A stretch of DNA of 64,000 nt. Source: Paucibacter sediminis (lineage in GTDB: Bacteria > Pseudomonadota > Gammaproteobacteria > Burkholderiales > Burkholderiaceae_C). Below, piece after piece: positions 1 to 8,832 of the stretch. A program made the translations under genes and the position numbers. The stretch is taken from the NCBI RefSeq assembly GCF_030254645.1, contig NZ_CP116346.1, positions 4,691,001 to 4,755,000 of the forward strand, given 5' to 3'. A model generated the notes under the pieces. The model searched no databases, had not been told where the DNA came from, and saw only the letters and a program-made list of their open reading frames with translations. Position 1 is the stretch's first letter, and every line of letters begins with the position of its first letter.

Positions 1-1
1 C

Positions 2-37
2 TACCAGGAACTGGCACTGAAACTGCGCCAACCTTGA
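2..37 (+). CDS. C-terminal tail of an upstream gene (partial)
   Basis: An open frame enters from the left edge and ends at TGA 35-37, giving the last residues YQELALKLRQP. Nothing can be said about its function from eleven residues. It lies 19 nt before the GTG of the next gene in the same direction, so it is probably the preceding gene of that operon. Confidence 0.4.
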   Translation, partial: YQELALKLRQP

Positions 38-56
38 GCCGCCGGAGGGTGGGCGC

Positions 57-1652
57 GTGATAGCCTCTCGCCCCATGTCCGACGCGCCCGCCGCCTCTTC
101 CTCCCCTGCTGTCGCCCGCATCTCGCTGCACGAGTTGCTGCTGCTCGCCAGCGTGTTCGTGGTGGCGGCCTGCGGCCTGGTCTACGAGCTGGCCGCCGGC
201 GCGCTTGCCAGCTATCTGCTGGGCGACTCGGTGCTGCAGTTCTCCACCATCATCGGCACCTATCTGTTCGCGATGGGCCTGGGCTCCTGGCTGTCGCGCT
301 ACCTGGAGCGCCAGCTGGTGGCGCAGTTCCTCAAGATCGAGCTGCTGGTGGGCCTGATCGGCGGGCTCATGCCGGCCGCGCTGTTCACCGCCCACAGCCT
401 GCTGCCGCCCACCCAGCTGGGCGCCTTCCGCGTGCTGCTGTATGGGCTGGTGCTGCTGGTGGGCGCGCTGGTGGGGCTGGAGATCCCACTGGTGATGCGC
501 ATCCTCAAGAAGCATTTCAGCCAGCGCTATGCCTTGCGCGAGCTGGTCTCGCAGGTGCTGACCTTCGACTACCTCGGCGCCCTCGTGGTGGCGCTGGCCT
601 TCCCGCTGCTGCTGGTGCCGCAGCTGGGCCTGGTGCGCACCGGCATCTTCTTCGGCCTCCTGAACGCCTTCGTCGCGGTGTGGGCGCTGTGGCTGTTCCG
701 CACCGAGCTGCGCGCCTGGTCGCGCCATGCCTGGGCCTGCGGCCTCACCGTCGCCGCCCTGCTGGCCGCCATGCTGGGCGCCGACCAGCTCACCACCTGG
801 GCCGAGGACCGCTTCTACGGCGAGCACATCATCCTGCGCGAGACCAGCGACTACCAGCGCGTGGTGCTGACCCAGGGCGGCGCGGGCGTGCGCCTGTTCC
901 TGAACGGCAATCTGCAATTCCATTCGCGCGACGAGTACCGCTACCACGAGGCCCTGGTGCACCCGGCGATGGCGGCCCAGGGCGCGCCCAAGCGCGTGCT
1001 GGTGCTGGGCGGTGGCGACGGCATGGCGGTGCGCGAGATCCTGCGCTGGGCCAGCGTCGAGCAGGTCACCCTGGTGGAGCTGGACCCGCACATGACGCGG
1101 CTGTTCTCGAGCCTGCCGCTGCTGCGCCAGCTGAACCAGGACGCCCTGCTCAGCCCCAAGCTCCGCATCGTCAATGCCGACGCCTTTGGCTGGCTGGAGC
1201 AGCATCCCGACGCGCAGTTCGACGTGATCGTGGTGGACTTCCCCGACCCCAGCAATTTCGCGCTCGGCAAGCTCTACACCACCAGCTTCTACCAGCTGCT
1301 GGACCAGCGCCTGGCCGCGGGCGGCTTCGCGGTGGTGCAGACCACCTCGCCGCTGCTGGCGCGGCGTAGCTTCTGGACCGTGGTGACGACGCTGGAGGCG
1401 GTGGGCCTCGCCACCACGCCCTACCACGCCCATGTGCCCAGCTTCGGCGAATGGGGCTTCGTGATCGCCAGCCGGCGGCCCTGGCGTGCCCCGACCGCGC
1501 TGCCGGCCGGCCTGCGCTTCCTCACGCCCGAGGGCATGGCGGCGCTGCGCGACTTCCCGCCGGACATGGCGCGTGTGCCGACCGAGGTCAATCGGCTCTC
1601 GAATCAGGTGCTGGTGCACGAGTTCGAAGCCGAGTGGGGCAAGGTCCATTGA
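57..1652 (+). CDS. Membrane-embedded spermidine-synthase-like protein
   Basis: The 531-residue protein has about six or seven hydrophobic helices in residues 20-240, followed by a Rossmann methyltransferase/aminopropyltransferase fold. The SAM/decarboxy-SAM binding motif GGGDG is at residues 318-322, and VVDFPDP near residue 390 matches the acidic active-site loop of spermidine synthases. The GTG start at 57 is preceded by GGAGGG (44-49) at good spacing; an in-frame ATG at 75 is an alternative. Membrane-fused SpeE-like proteins are common in proteobacteria, and their aminopropyltransferase activity is often unproven. The stop overlaps the TTG start of the next gene. A speD gene lies 4 kb away and could supply decarboxylated SAM. 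Confidence 0.85.
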   Translation: MIASRPMSDAPAASSSPAVARISLHELLLLASVFVVAACGLVYELAAGALASYLLGDSVLQFSTIIGTYLFAMGLGSWLSRYLERQLVAQFLKIELLVGLIGGLMPAALFTAHSLLPPTQLGAFRVLLYGLVLLVGALVGLEIPLVMRILKKHFSQRYALRELVSQVLTFDYLGALVVALAFPLLLVPQLGLVRTGIFFGLLNAFVAVWALWLFRTELRAWSRHAWACGLTVAALLAAMLGADQLTTWAEDRFYGEHIILRETSDYQRVVLTQGGAGVRLFLNGNLQFHSRDEYRYHEALVHPAMAAQGAPKRVLVLGGGDGMAVREILRWASVEQVTLVELDPHMTRLFSSLPLLRQLNQDALLSPKLRIVNADAFGWLEQHPDAQFDVIVVDFPDPSNFALGKLYTTSFYQLLDQRLAAGGFAVVQTTSPLLARRSFWTVVTTLEAVGLATTPYHAHVPSFGEWGFVIASRRPWRAPTALPAGLRFLTPEGMAALRDFPPDMARVPTEVNRLSNQVLVHEFEAEWGKVH

Positions 1653-3199
1653 GGCGGCGCGAGCTGCTGGCCGCGGGCTCGGCCCTGCTAGCCGGCTGCC
1701 GGGCCGGGCAGCCGCCCCTCCAAGGCGGCTGGGTCGGCGCCAGCGCGGCGCGCGGCCACCGCCTGCGCACGCCGCTGCCGAGCGCGGCACCCGCCATCAC
1801 GCGCCGCAGCCAGGTGCTGATCGTCGGCGGCGGGGTGTCAGGTCTTGCCTGCGCGCGCGGTCTGGCCGCGGCCGGCATCGACTTCGCGCTGCTGGAGTTG
1901 GAAGACGAGGCCGGCGGCAACAGCCGCGGCCATCGCATGGGCGGCATGGCCTGCCCGCTCGGCGCGCATTACCTGCCGCTGCCAGGGCCGCATGCGCATG
2001 AGGTGAGCGAGCTGCTGCACGCGCTGGGCCTGGCGCGGCAGGCCCTGGGCCGCACCGTCTACGACGAACGCATGCTGTGCCACAGCCCGCAGGAGCGCCT
2101 GTTCTTCGAGGGCCAATGGCATGAGGGCCTGCTGCCGCCGGCGCAGACCGAAGCCACGCGCCGCCAGTATCGCCAGTTCGCCGCCGCCGTGCAGCAGGCC
2201 ATGCGGCTGGGCTTTGCCATGCCCACGCAGCGCGCACCCTGGACGCCCGCGCACGCCGCCCTCGATGCCCAGAACTTTGCCGCCTGGCTGCAGGCCCAGG
2301 GCCTGGACGACGCGCAGCTGCGCTGGTATCTGGACTATTGCTGCCGCGACGATTTCGGCGCCGACGCGGCCCAAGTCTCGGCCTGGGCCGGCCTGCACTA
2401 TTTCGCCAGCCGGCATGGCTTCCATCCCCCCGAGGACGAGAGCGCCGAGCGCGAGGCCGTGCTGACCTGGCCCGAGGGCAATGCCTGGCTCGCCCGGCGC
2501 CTGGCCGAACCCCTGGGCGATGCATTGCAGACGGGCCGCACGGTGCTGCGGCTGCGCGAGGGGCGCCACGAGGTCGAGGTGCTGGCATTCGACGAAGCGA
2601 CGCAGACGCTGGAGCGCTGGCTGGCCCCGCGGGCGGTGCTGGCCACGCCGCTGCTGATCGCCGGCCGCCTGATCGAGCGCCCGCCGGCGGCGCTGCGCGA
2701 GCTTGGCCAGCTGCTGCGCTACGCGCCCTGGCTGGTGGCCAATCTGCAGCTGGCCGAGGCGCCGCTGCAGCGCCTGGGCGCCGCGCCCGCCTGGGACAAT
2801 GTGCGCTACGGCAGCGCCGCGCTGGGCTATGTGGATGCGATGCACCAGAGCCTGCGCCCCTACCCGGGGCCGACGGTACTGAGCGCCTACTGGGCCCTGC
2901 CCGGCCAGCAGCGTGCGAGCCTGCTGCAGGGCGATTGGGCCGAATGGACCGAGCGCGTGCTGGCCGAGCTGCGCCCCCTGCACCCCGAGCTGGACCGCCA
3001 GCTGCTGCGCGTGGACCTGATGCGCTGGGGCCATGCGATGAGCATTCCCGTGCCCGGCCTGCGCGGCTCGGCGGCGCTGGCGGCGCTGCGAAAACCGCAG
3101 GGCCGGCTGCACTTCGCGCACAGCGACCTGGCCGGCTACTCGGTGTTCGAGGAGGCCTATACCGCCGGCTGCCAGGCGGCCGCGCAGCTGAAGCGCTAG
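1649..3199 (+). CDS. FAD-dependent amine-oxidase-like lipoprotein
   Basis: The 516-residue protein starts at TTG 1649, which overlaps the previous stop. This start gives a twin-arginine-like, lipobox-containing leader (RRRELLAAGSALLAGC), so a periplasmic lipoprotein is likely. The dinucleotide-binding motif GGGVSGLACARGL sits near residue 60 and is followed by an acidic strand end (LLELEDEAGG), as in flavin monoamine oxidases and protoporphyrinogen-oxidase-like proteins. Coupling to the spermidine-synthase-like gene suggests a polyamine-related or other shared substrate, but this is inference. Upstream in-frame start codons lie inside the previous gene and were not chosen. The stop lies in the left arm of an inverted repeat. 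Confidence 0.8.
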   Translation: MRRRELLAAGSALLAGCRAGQPPLQGGWVGASAARGHRLRTPLPSAAPAITRRSQVLIVGGGVSGLACARGLAAAGIDFALLELEDEAGGNSRGHRMGGMACPLGAHYLPLPGPHAHEVSELLHALGLARQALGRTVYDERMLCHSPQERLFFEGQWHEGLLPPAQTEATRRQYRQFAAAVQQAMRLGFAMPTQRAPWTPAHAALDAQNFAAWLQAQGLDDAQLRWYLDYCCRDDFGADAAQVSAWAGLHYFASRHGFHPPEDESAEREAVLTWPEGNAWLARRLAEPLGDALQTGRTVLRLREGRHEVEVLAFDEATQTLERWLAPRAVLATPLLIAGRLIERPPAALRELGQLLRYAPWLVANLQLAEAPLQRLGAAPAWDNVRYGSAALGYVDAMHQSLRPYPGPTVLSAYWALPGQQRASLLQGDWAEWTERVLAELRPLHPELDRQLLRVDLMRWGHAMSIPVPGLRGSAALAALRKPQGRLHFAHSDLAGYSVFEEAYTAGCQAAAQLKR

Positions 3200-3216
3200 C
3201 TAGCTAACTAGCTAGC
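3195..3216. repeat. Perfect inverted repeat between convergent genes
   Basis: GCTAGCTAG (3195-3203) and CTAGCTAGC (3208-3216) are perfect reverse complements around a CTAA loop. The element contains the stop codons of both converging genes (TAG 3197-3199 on +, TAG 3214-3212 on -). It can fold as a 9-bp hairpin on either transcript, so it may act as a bidirectional 3' end. There is no U-tract, so intrinsic termination is not assured. Confidence 0.5.
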
Positions 3217-3337
3217 CACACCAGGCCGGGCCCAGCAGCCACAGCTGCAGCTCGGCGCGCTCCAGATAGGCCGGCAACGCCAGCAGGGCCAACGTCATCA
3301 GCATGAGCAGCAGCGCCAGATGCCGCCAGCGCTTCAC
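3212..3337 (-). CDS. Small hydrophobic protein coupled to the MFS transporter
   Basis: A 41-codon frame starts at GTG 3337 in a GTGA overlap with the MFS stop and ends at TAG in the inverted repeat. The product has a basic N-terminus (KRWRH), one hydrophobic helix of about 20 residues (LALLLMLMTLALLALP) and a short tail ending GPAWCG. The overlap implies translational coupling. Small single-TM partners are known beside some MFS transporters, but I do not recognise this sequence; function is inference. It is too short for most gene callers. Confidence 0.4.
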   Translation of the reverse strand: MKRWRHLALLLMLMTLALLALPAYLERAELQLWLLGPAWCG

Positions 3338-4533
3338 GACGCCACGGCCAGCGCCGGCCGCGGCCTATCGTCGATGGGCCAGTGCAGCAGCGCCGCCAGC
3401 AGGCCCAGGGCCATCGCGATCCACCACATCGGCGCATAGCTGTGGGTGGCGTCGAACACCCGCCCGCCCAACCAGACGCCCAGGAAGGAGCCCAGCTGAT
3501 GGCCCACAAAGGTGAAGCCGAACAGGGTGGAGAGATAGCGCAGGCCGAACACCTGGGCCACCAGGCCGTTGGTGAGCGGCAGCGTGCCCAGCCACAGCAG
3601 GCCCATCGCGATGCAGAACAGCTGCACGCTCCAGTTGCTGAGCGGCAGCAGCAGGAACAGCGCGATCACCGCGGTGCGCAGCAGGTAGAGCAGGGTCAGC
3701 AGCTGCTTCTTGCGCCAGCGCCCGCCCAGCCAGCCGCACAGATAGGTGCCGCCGATATTGCTCAGCGCGATCAGGGCCAGGCCGCTGGCCGCCTGGCCGG
3801 CCGGCAGGCCGCGCTCCAGCAGATAGGCCGGCAGGTGGGTGGCGATGAAGGCAAGCTGGAAGCCGCAGGCCAGAAAGCCCAGATTGAGCAGCCAGAAGCC
3901 CGGCTGGGCAAAGGCGTCGCGCAGGGCCCGGCCCAGCCCGCCATCGCCCACGCCAGCACCCCGCGGCTGGCGGTCGTCCAGCGGCCAGCCCAGCGGCAGG
4001 GCCAGCGCGATCAGCACGGCCAGGCACAGCAGGGTGGCCGACCAGCCCAGCCCCTGCATCAAGCCCTGGGTCAGCGGCACGGCGAGGAACTGGCCCAGCC
4101 CGCCGACGGCGCCGGTCAGCCCCAGCACCGCCGCACGCTGCGCCGGCGCGACGATGCGGCTCAGGGCCCCATAGACCACGCCGAACGCGGTGCAGGCCAG
4201 GCCCAGGCCCACCAGCAGGCCGGAGCCCAGGTAGAGCAGCCACAGGCTCTGCGCCGTGGCCATGGCCCACAGCCCCAGGCCGTAGAGCAGGCAGCCGGCC
4301 ATCACCACCCGGCGCGAGCCGCAGCGGTCCGCCAGCATGCCGGTGAAGGGCTGGGCCAGGCCCCAGACCAGGTTCTGCAGCGCCAGCGCGAGGGCCACGC
4401 TCTCGCGGCCCCAGCCGCGCTCCAGGCCGATGGGCAGCAGGAACAGGCCCTGCACATGGCGCACGCCCAGCGCCAGACCCATCATCAGGCCGCCGCACAG
4501 AATCGGCAGGGCCCAGCGTCTCAAATGCTTCAT
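3334..4533 (-). CDS. MFS transporter, oxalate/formate antiporter or monocarboxylate type
   Basis: The 399-residue protein has twelve hydrophobic segments in two halves. It carries the MFS loop motif (GMLADRCGSRRVVMAG) between helices 2 and 3 and a matching loop (GWLGGRWRKK) in the second half. The ATG at 4533 is preceded by GGGAAA on the minus strand; upstream in-frame ATGs run into the divergent promoter region and were rejected. Substrate is unknown. The divergent LysR gene 107 bp away is its probable regulator, and the stop overlaps the start of a 41-codon ORF. Confidence 0.82.
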   Translation of the reverse strand: MKHLRRWALPILCGGLMMGLALGVRHVQGLFLLPIGLERGWGRESVALALALQNLVWGLAQPFTGMLADRCGSRRVVMAGCLLYGLGLWAMATAQSLWLLYLGSGLLVGLGLACTAFGVVYGALSRIVAPAQRAAVLGLTGAVGGLGQFLAVPLTQGLMQGLGWSATLLCLAVLIALALPLGWPLDDRQPRGAGVGDGGLGRALRDAFAQPGFWLLNLGFLACGFQLAFIATHLPAYLLERGLPAGQAASGLALIALSNIGGTYLCGWLGGRWRKKQLLTLLYLLRTAVIALFLLLPLSNWSVQLFCIAMGLLWLGTLPLTNGLVAQVFGLRYLSTLFGFTFVGHQLGSFLGVWLGGRVFDATHSYAPMWWIAMALGLLAALLHWPIDDRPRPALAVAS

Positions 4534-4640
4534 ATGAGTTTCCCGATGCGAATGCCATGATTCGAACTGGCACCCAGTCTGTCTTGACGGCACGGCCCTC
4601 ATCAAGCAATCTCTGCGACACCTTCACATTCGCAACTGGA

Positions 4641-5570
4641 ATGTCATTTCCGCTCACCCGACTGACCCAGCTGGACCTGCTGCGCGGCTTTGTCGCGGTG
4701 GCCCGGCGCATGAGCATCACGCTGGCGGCGCAGGACCTGTGCCTGACGCAGTCCGCAGTGAGCCGGCAGATCGCGGCGCTGGAAGCCAACCTGGGCTGCG
4801 CGCTGTTCCTGCGCGGCTATCGCAGCATCAAGCTCAGCCCCGAGGGCGAACGCCTGTTCCGCCGCGTCGATCCGGCCTTCCAGCAGCTGCAGGACGGCCT
4901 CGCCGAGCTGCTGGCGCCCGCGCAGCGCCGTGGCAGCGTCACGCTGACCGCCAGCATCGGCGTGGCCTCGCTGTGGCTGCTGCCGCGCCTGCGCGGCCTG
5001 CAGCAGCGGCATCCGGACATCGATCTGCGCGTGGCCGCCAGCGACCGCGTGATGGACCTGCGCGCCGACGGCATCGACCTGGCGCTGCGCTATTGCGCCA
5101 TGAGCCAGCCGCCCGCCGGCAGCGCGCGCCTGTTCGGCGAGGCGGTGCTGCCGGTGGCCCACCCCGCCCTGCTGGCCCAGGGGCAGGATCTGGCCGAGCT
5201 GTTGCCGCAGCAGGTGCTGCTGGAATTCGACGACGCCCGCCGCCCCTGGCTGCAATGGGCCGACACCCTGGCTGCGCGCGGCCTCAGCGCGCGGCAACCG
5301 CGCGCGATGCTGCGCTTCAACCAGTACGACCAGGTGATCCAGGCCTGCCTGGCCGGCCAGGGTCTGGCGCTGGGGCGGGTCGCGCTGGTAGCGCCCATGC
5401 TGGCCGATGGCCGGCTGCGCGCCATCGATGCCCAGGCCGTGGCCCAGCCCTGCGAGCACGCCTACTGGCTGCTGCGGCGCCCTGGCAGCAGCACGCCCGC
5501 GGTGCAGGCGGTGGTCGACTGGCTGCTGGACGAGGCCGCCCTCACCCCGGCCGACGCCGGCGCGCGCTGA
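4641..5570 (+). CDS. LysR-family transcriptional regulator
   Basis: The 309-residue protein has an N-terminal winged HTH (residues about 8-65, with LTQSAVSRQIAALEANLGCALF) typical of LysR regulators, followed by the substrate-binding domain. The HTH and effector domain resemble the GcvA/AmpR branch. The ATG at 4641 gives the normal LysR length; the frame is open back to 4557 but lacks a family-like N-terminus. It is divergent from the MFS gene, the classical arrangement for a LysR target. TTGACG at 4584-4589 is a possible -35, but no convincing -10 was found. Confidence 0.85.
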   Translation: MSFPLTRLTQLDLLRGFVAVARRMSITLAAQDLCLTQSAVSRQIAALEANLGCALFLRGYRSIKLSPEGERLFRRVDPAFQQLQDGLAELLAPAQRRGSVTLTASIGVASLWLLPRLRGLQQRHPDIDLRVAASDRVMDLRADGIDLALRYCAMSQPPAGSARLFGEAVLPVAHPALLAQGQDLAELLPQQVLLEFDDARRPWLQWADTLAARGLSARQPRAMLRFNQYDQVIQACLAGQGLALGRVALVAPMLADGRLRAIDAQAVAQPCEHAYWLLRRPGSSTPAVQAVVDWLLDEAALTPADAGAR

Positions 5571-5571
5571 G

Positions 5572-5949
5572 TCAGGCCAGGCCGCGCCGCAGGGCTTGGC
5601 GCGCCGCGCTGGCGGGCGCAAACGCCGCCACCAGCCTGTCCATCAGGGCCTGTGCCTTGCTGCTGTTGTCCTGCCCCAGATTGCAGACATAGACGTCCAG
5701 CGTCACCGCACCCAGCTCGGGCCAGGTGTGCACGGCCAGATGCGACTCGGCCAGCAGCACCACGCCGGTGATGCCAGATTGCTCGCTCCCAGGCGTGGGC
5801 GTGAAGCGGTGGAACAGCTCGGCCACGGCACCCAGGCCGGCCTCGGCAACCGCCTGCACGCACAGGGCACGCAGGGTCTCGGGCCGCAGCATCAGCGCCT
5901 GTGCGGGATCGCAGCCGCGCAGGTCGGCCACGAGGTGGAGCCCCTCCAC
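5572..5949 (-). CDS. speD: S-adenosylmethionine decarboxylase proenzyme
   Basis: The 125-residue protein matches the short bacterial AdoMet decarboxylase family, which self-cleaves to create an N-terminal pyruvoyl group on a serine. The cleavage motif is seen as LLAESHLAVHTWPE (family form ESHxxxHTxPE), and a conserved cysteine lies in DVYVCNLG. It makes the aminopropyl donor for spermidine synthesis. The GTG start at 5949 follows the moaD stop directly (TGA-GTG), so it is translationally coupled and the last gene of the alaA-to-speD run. It ends one base from the convergent LysR gene. Placement behind molybdopterin genes is odd. Confidence 0.9.
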   Translation of the reverse strand: MEGLHLVADLRGCDPAQALMLRPETLRALCVQAVAEAGLGAVAELFHRFTPTPGSEQSGITGVVLLAESHLAVHTWPELGAVTLDVYVCNLGQDNSSKAQALMDRLVAAFAPASAARQALRRGLA

Positions 5950-6198
5950 TCAGCCCCCAGTCACGGGCGGGAAGAATGCGACTTCCGCGCCATCCGGGAT
6001 CAAGGCGTCTTCCTTGCTGAGTTGCTGGTTCAGCGCGCAGCGCACCGCACGCGTGCGCGCCAGCACGCTGGCATGGGGCTCGCCGCGCGCCAGCAGTTGA
6101 TCGCGCAGGGCGCCCAGGCTCAGGCCGGCCTGCCAGTCCTGCGTTTCGCTGCTTCCCAGCGCCTCGCGCAGGGAAGCAAAATAGCGGATCGTGATCAT
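5950..6198 (-). CDS. moaD: Molybdopterin synthase sulfur-carrier subunit
   Basis: The 82-residue ubiquitin-fold protein begins MITIRYFASLREALG and ends in the diagnostic GG. That C-terminus is adenylated and thiocarboxylated to deliver sulfur to precursor Z with MoaE. Its ATG at 6198 overlaps the moeA stop as ATGA. moaE is not in this window. The phrase FFPPVTGG is typical of MoaD C-termini. Confidence 0.92.
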   Translation of the reverse strand: MITIRYFASLREALGSSETQDWQAGLSLGALRDQLLARGEPHASVLARTRAVRCALNQQLSKEDALIPDGAEVAFFPPVTGG

Positions 6199-7448
6199 GG
6201 ATGCAGGAGTTCGGAGAAGGGGATGAACTGCACTGTAGCGCCGTCGGCAATGGCCGCGCCGGCCGGGTTGTCGACCAGCCCCTCGCCCCACACGGCCGAG
6301 GTCAGCACGCCCGAGCTCTGGTTGGGGAACAGCGCCAGCCCGCCCTGCTCGTTGATGCGCGCACGCAAGAACTCGCGGCGCTTGTCGGGCCGGGGCCAGG
6401 CGAAGTCGGCGCGCAGCGGATAGCGCCTGGGCGTGAGCTCGCTGGCACCTTGCAGGCGCAGGATCACCGGACGCACCAGCAGCAAGAAGGTCACGAAGCT
6501 GGAGACCGGGTTGCCGGGCAGGCCGATGAACCAGGCATCTCGCACCTTGCCGAAAGCCAGCGGCTTGCCGGGCTTGATGGCGATCTGCCAGAGGTCCAGC
6601 TCGCCCTCGGCCTGCACGGCCGGCTTCAGATGGTCTTCCTCGCCCACCGAGACACCACCGGAGGTGATGATCAGGTCCGCCTTGTTCACGCCCTCGGCCG
6701 CCTCGCGCAGTGCGGCACGCGTGGCGTCCAGCCGATCCGGCACGATGCCCAGATCCACGACCTCGCAACCCAGGCCCTGCAGCAGGGCCGTGAGCGTGAA
6801 ACGGTTCGAGTTGTAGATGGCGCCGGGCTTGAGCAGCTCACCGGGCATCTGCAACTCGTCACCGGTGGAGAACAGCGCCACGCGCGGCCGCCTGGCCAGG
6901 GTCAGCGTGGCCGCCCCCACCGAGGCCGCCAGGCCCAGAGAGGCGGCGTTCAGCCGCGCCCCGGCGGGCAGCACCACCGCGCCGGCCTGCACGTCCTCGC
7001 CGCGGCGGCGTATCCACTGGCCGGGCCGGACTTCGGCATGGATGCGCACCTGCCCCAAGCCCGCGGCGGCGGCCACGGCCTCGCATTGCTCCTGCATCAC
7101 CACGGCATCGGCGCCCAGCGGAATCTGCGCGCCGGTGAAGATGCGCGCCGCCGTGCCGGGCTCCAGCACCGCCCCGACCACGCCGGCCGGCACGCGCTGC
7201 GAAACCGGCAGCGCGGTGCCAGGTCTTGCCAACAGATCGGCGGCGCGCAGCGCGTAGCCGTCCATGGCGGTGTTGTCGGCCGGCGGCACATCCAGCTGCG
7301 ACACCACCGGCAACGCCAGCACGCGCCCCAGCGCGGCGGCGGTGGGCAGGGTCTCGGTGACGGCCAGCGGGGCGACGCGGCCCAGCAGGCGCGCGAGCGC
7401 CTCGTCCAGGCTCTGCAGCGGCGCGCGCGGGGCTTGCGGATCAGACAT
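6195..7448 (-). CDS. moeA: Molybdopterin molybdotransferase
   Basis: The 417-residue protein inserts molybdenum into adenylated molybdopterin. Family hallmarks are DVPPADNTAMDGYALRA near residue 55, the MPT-binding signature ITSGGVSVGEEDHLK near residue 265 and GLPGNPVSS near residue 305. Length is normal for MoeA. It overlaps thrC by 8 nt upstream and moaD by 4 nt downstream, so it is cotranscribed with threonine-synthesis genes. The link to the latter appears to be one of convenience. Confidence 0.93.
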   Translation of the reverse strand: MSDPQAPRAPLQSLDEALARLLGRVAPLAVTETLPTAAALGRVLALPVVSQLDVPPADNTAMDGYALRAADLLARPGTALPVSQRVPAGVVGAVLEPGTAARIFTGAQIPLGADAVVMQEQCEAVAAAAGLGQVRIHAEVRPGQWIRRRGEDVQAGAVVLPAGARLNAASLGLAASVGAATLTLARRPRVALFSTGDELQMPGELLKPGAIYNSNRFTLTALLQGLGCEVVDLGIVPDRLDATRAALREAAEGVNKADLIITSGGVSVGEEDHLKPAVQAEGELDLWQIAIKPGKPLAFGKVRDAWFIGLPGNPVSSFVTFLLLVRPVILRLQGASELTPRRYPLRADFAWPRPDKRREFLRARINEQGGLALFPNQSSGVLTSAVWGEGLVDNPAGAAIADGATVQFIPFSELLHP

Positions 7449-8832
7449 GGTTGCGGATGAAGTCCTTCACCGCCTGCACATCCACCGGCAGCACGGTGAC
7501 GCGCTTGGGCAGGTCCTCGATGTGCTCCAGGCCGGCCGGGCGCGGCGGATCGATCCACAGCGCCTCCTTGATGGTGGCGGCGAACTTGGCCGGCAAGGCG
7601 GTTTCCAGCACCAGCATGGGGGTGCCGGCGCTGCGCTGCTCCAGCGCCACCTTGAGGCCATCGGCGGTGTGGGTGTCGATGATCTGGCCGTACTGCTTGT
7701 GGGTGGCGCGTATGGTGGCGATGCGGTCCGCGTGGGTGCTGCGCCCGGAGACGAAGCCGTAGCGGGCGATGCGCGCGTGCTCGTCGGCCGTCAGCGCGAA
7801 ACCGCCGGCACCGAACAGGGCCTTGACGCGCGCGCCATCGCGGCCCAGCAGGTCGAACACGAAGCGCTCGAAATTGCTGGCCTTGGAAATGTCCATCGAA
7901 GGGCTGGAGGTCTCGTGCGTTTCGGCGCTGCCGCGCACGCGGTAGACGCCGGTGCGGAAGAACTCGTCCAGCACATCGTTCTCGTTGGTGGCCACCACCA
8001 GCTTGGCAACCGGCAGGCCCATCATGCGCGCCACATGGCCGGCGCAGACATTGCCGAAATTGCCCGAGGGCACGGTGAAGCTGACCTTCTCGGTGTTGCT
8101 CTTGGTGGCCCGGAAGTAGCCGGCGAAGTAGTACACCACCTGGGCCAGCAGGCGCGCCCAGTTGATCGAGTTGACCGTGCCGATCTTGTACTGGCGCTTG
8201 AAGTCGAGGTCGTTGGAGACCGCCTTGACGATGTCCTGGCAGTCGTCGAACACGCCTTCCACCGCGAGGTTGTGGATGTTGGCGTCCTGCAGGCTGAACA
8301 TCTGCGCCTGCTGGAAGGGGCTCATGCGGCCGTGCGGGCTGAGCATGAAGACGTTCACGCCGGCCTTGCCGCGCATCGCGTACTCGGCCGCGCTGCCGGT
8401 GTCGCCCGAGGTGGCGCCCAGGATGTTGAGGGTCTCGCCGCGGCGCTTGAGCTCGTACTCGAACAGCTGGCCCAGCAGCTGCATGGCCATGTCCTTGAAG
8501 GCCAGGGTCGGGCCATTGGACAGCGCCTGCAGCGCCAGGCCCGGCTCCAGCACCTTCAGCGGTGTGATCTCGGGCGTACCGAAGACCTCGGCCGTGTAGG
8601 TGCGGCGCGTGATGGCCAGCAGATCATCGGCCGGGATGTCGTCGATATAGAGCGAGAGGATCTCGAAGGCCAGGTCGGCGTAGGCGAGGCCGCGCCACTT
8701 CGTGAGCGTGGCCTCGTCCACCTGCGGATAGGCCACCGGCAGGTAGAGGCCGCCATCGGGCGCCAGGCCTTCCAGCAGGATCTCGCAGAAGGAGCGCTCG
8801 GTCTGATCGCCGCGGGTGCTGATGTACTTCAT
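7441..8832 (-). CDS. thrC: Threonine synthase
   Basis: The 463-residue PLP enzyme converts O-phosphohomoserine to threonine. It begins MKYISTRGDQTERSFCEILLEGL, cut here as MKYISTRGD...SFCEILLEGLAPDGGLYLP, the typical N-terminus of the long threonine synthases. The PLP lysine lies in TLAFKDMAMQ and the phosphate-binding loop in GATSGDTGSAAE. It overlaps the hom stop by one base (TGATG) and moeA by 8 nt. Confidence 0.95.
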   Translation of the reverse strand: MKYISTRGDQTERSFCEILLEGLAPDGGLYLPVAYPQVDEATLTKWRGLAYADLAFEILSLYIDDIPADDLLAITRRTYTAEVFGTPEITPLKVLEPGLALQALSNGPTLAFKDMAMQLLGQLFEYELKRRGETLNILGATSGDTGSAAEYAMRGKAGVNVFMLSPHGRMSPFQQAQMFSLQDANIHNLAVEGVFDDCQDIVKAVSNDLDFKRQYKIGTVNSINWARLLAQVVYYFAGYFRATKSNTEKVSFTVPSGNFGNVCAGHVARMMGLPVAKLVVATNENDVLDEFFRTGVYRVRGSAETHETSSPSMDISKASNFERFVFDLLGRDGARVKALFGAGGFALTADEHARIARYGFVSGRSTHADRIATIRATHKQYGQIIDTHTADGLKVALEQRSAGTPMLVLETALPAKFAATIKEALWIDPPRPAGLEHIEDLPKRVTVLPVDVQAVKDFIRNHV

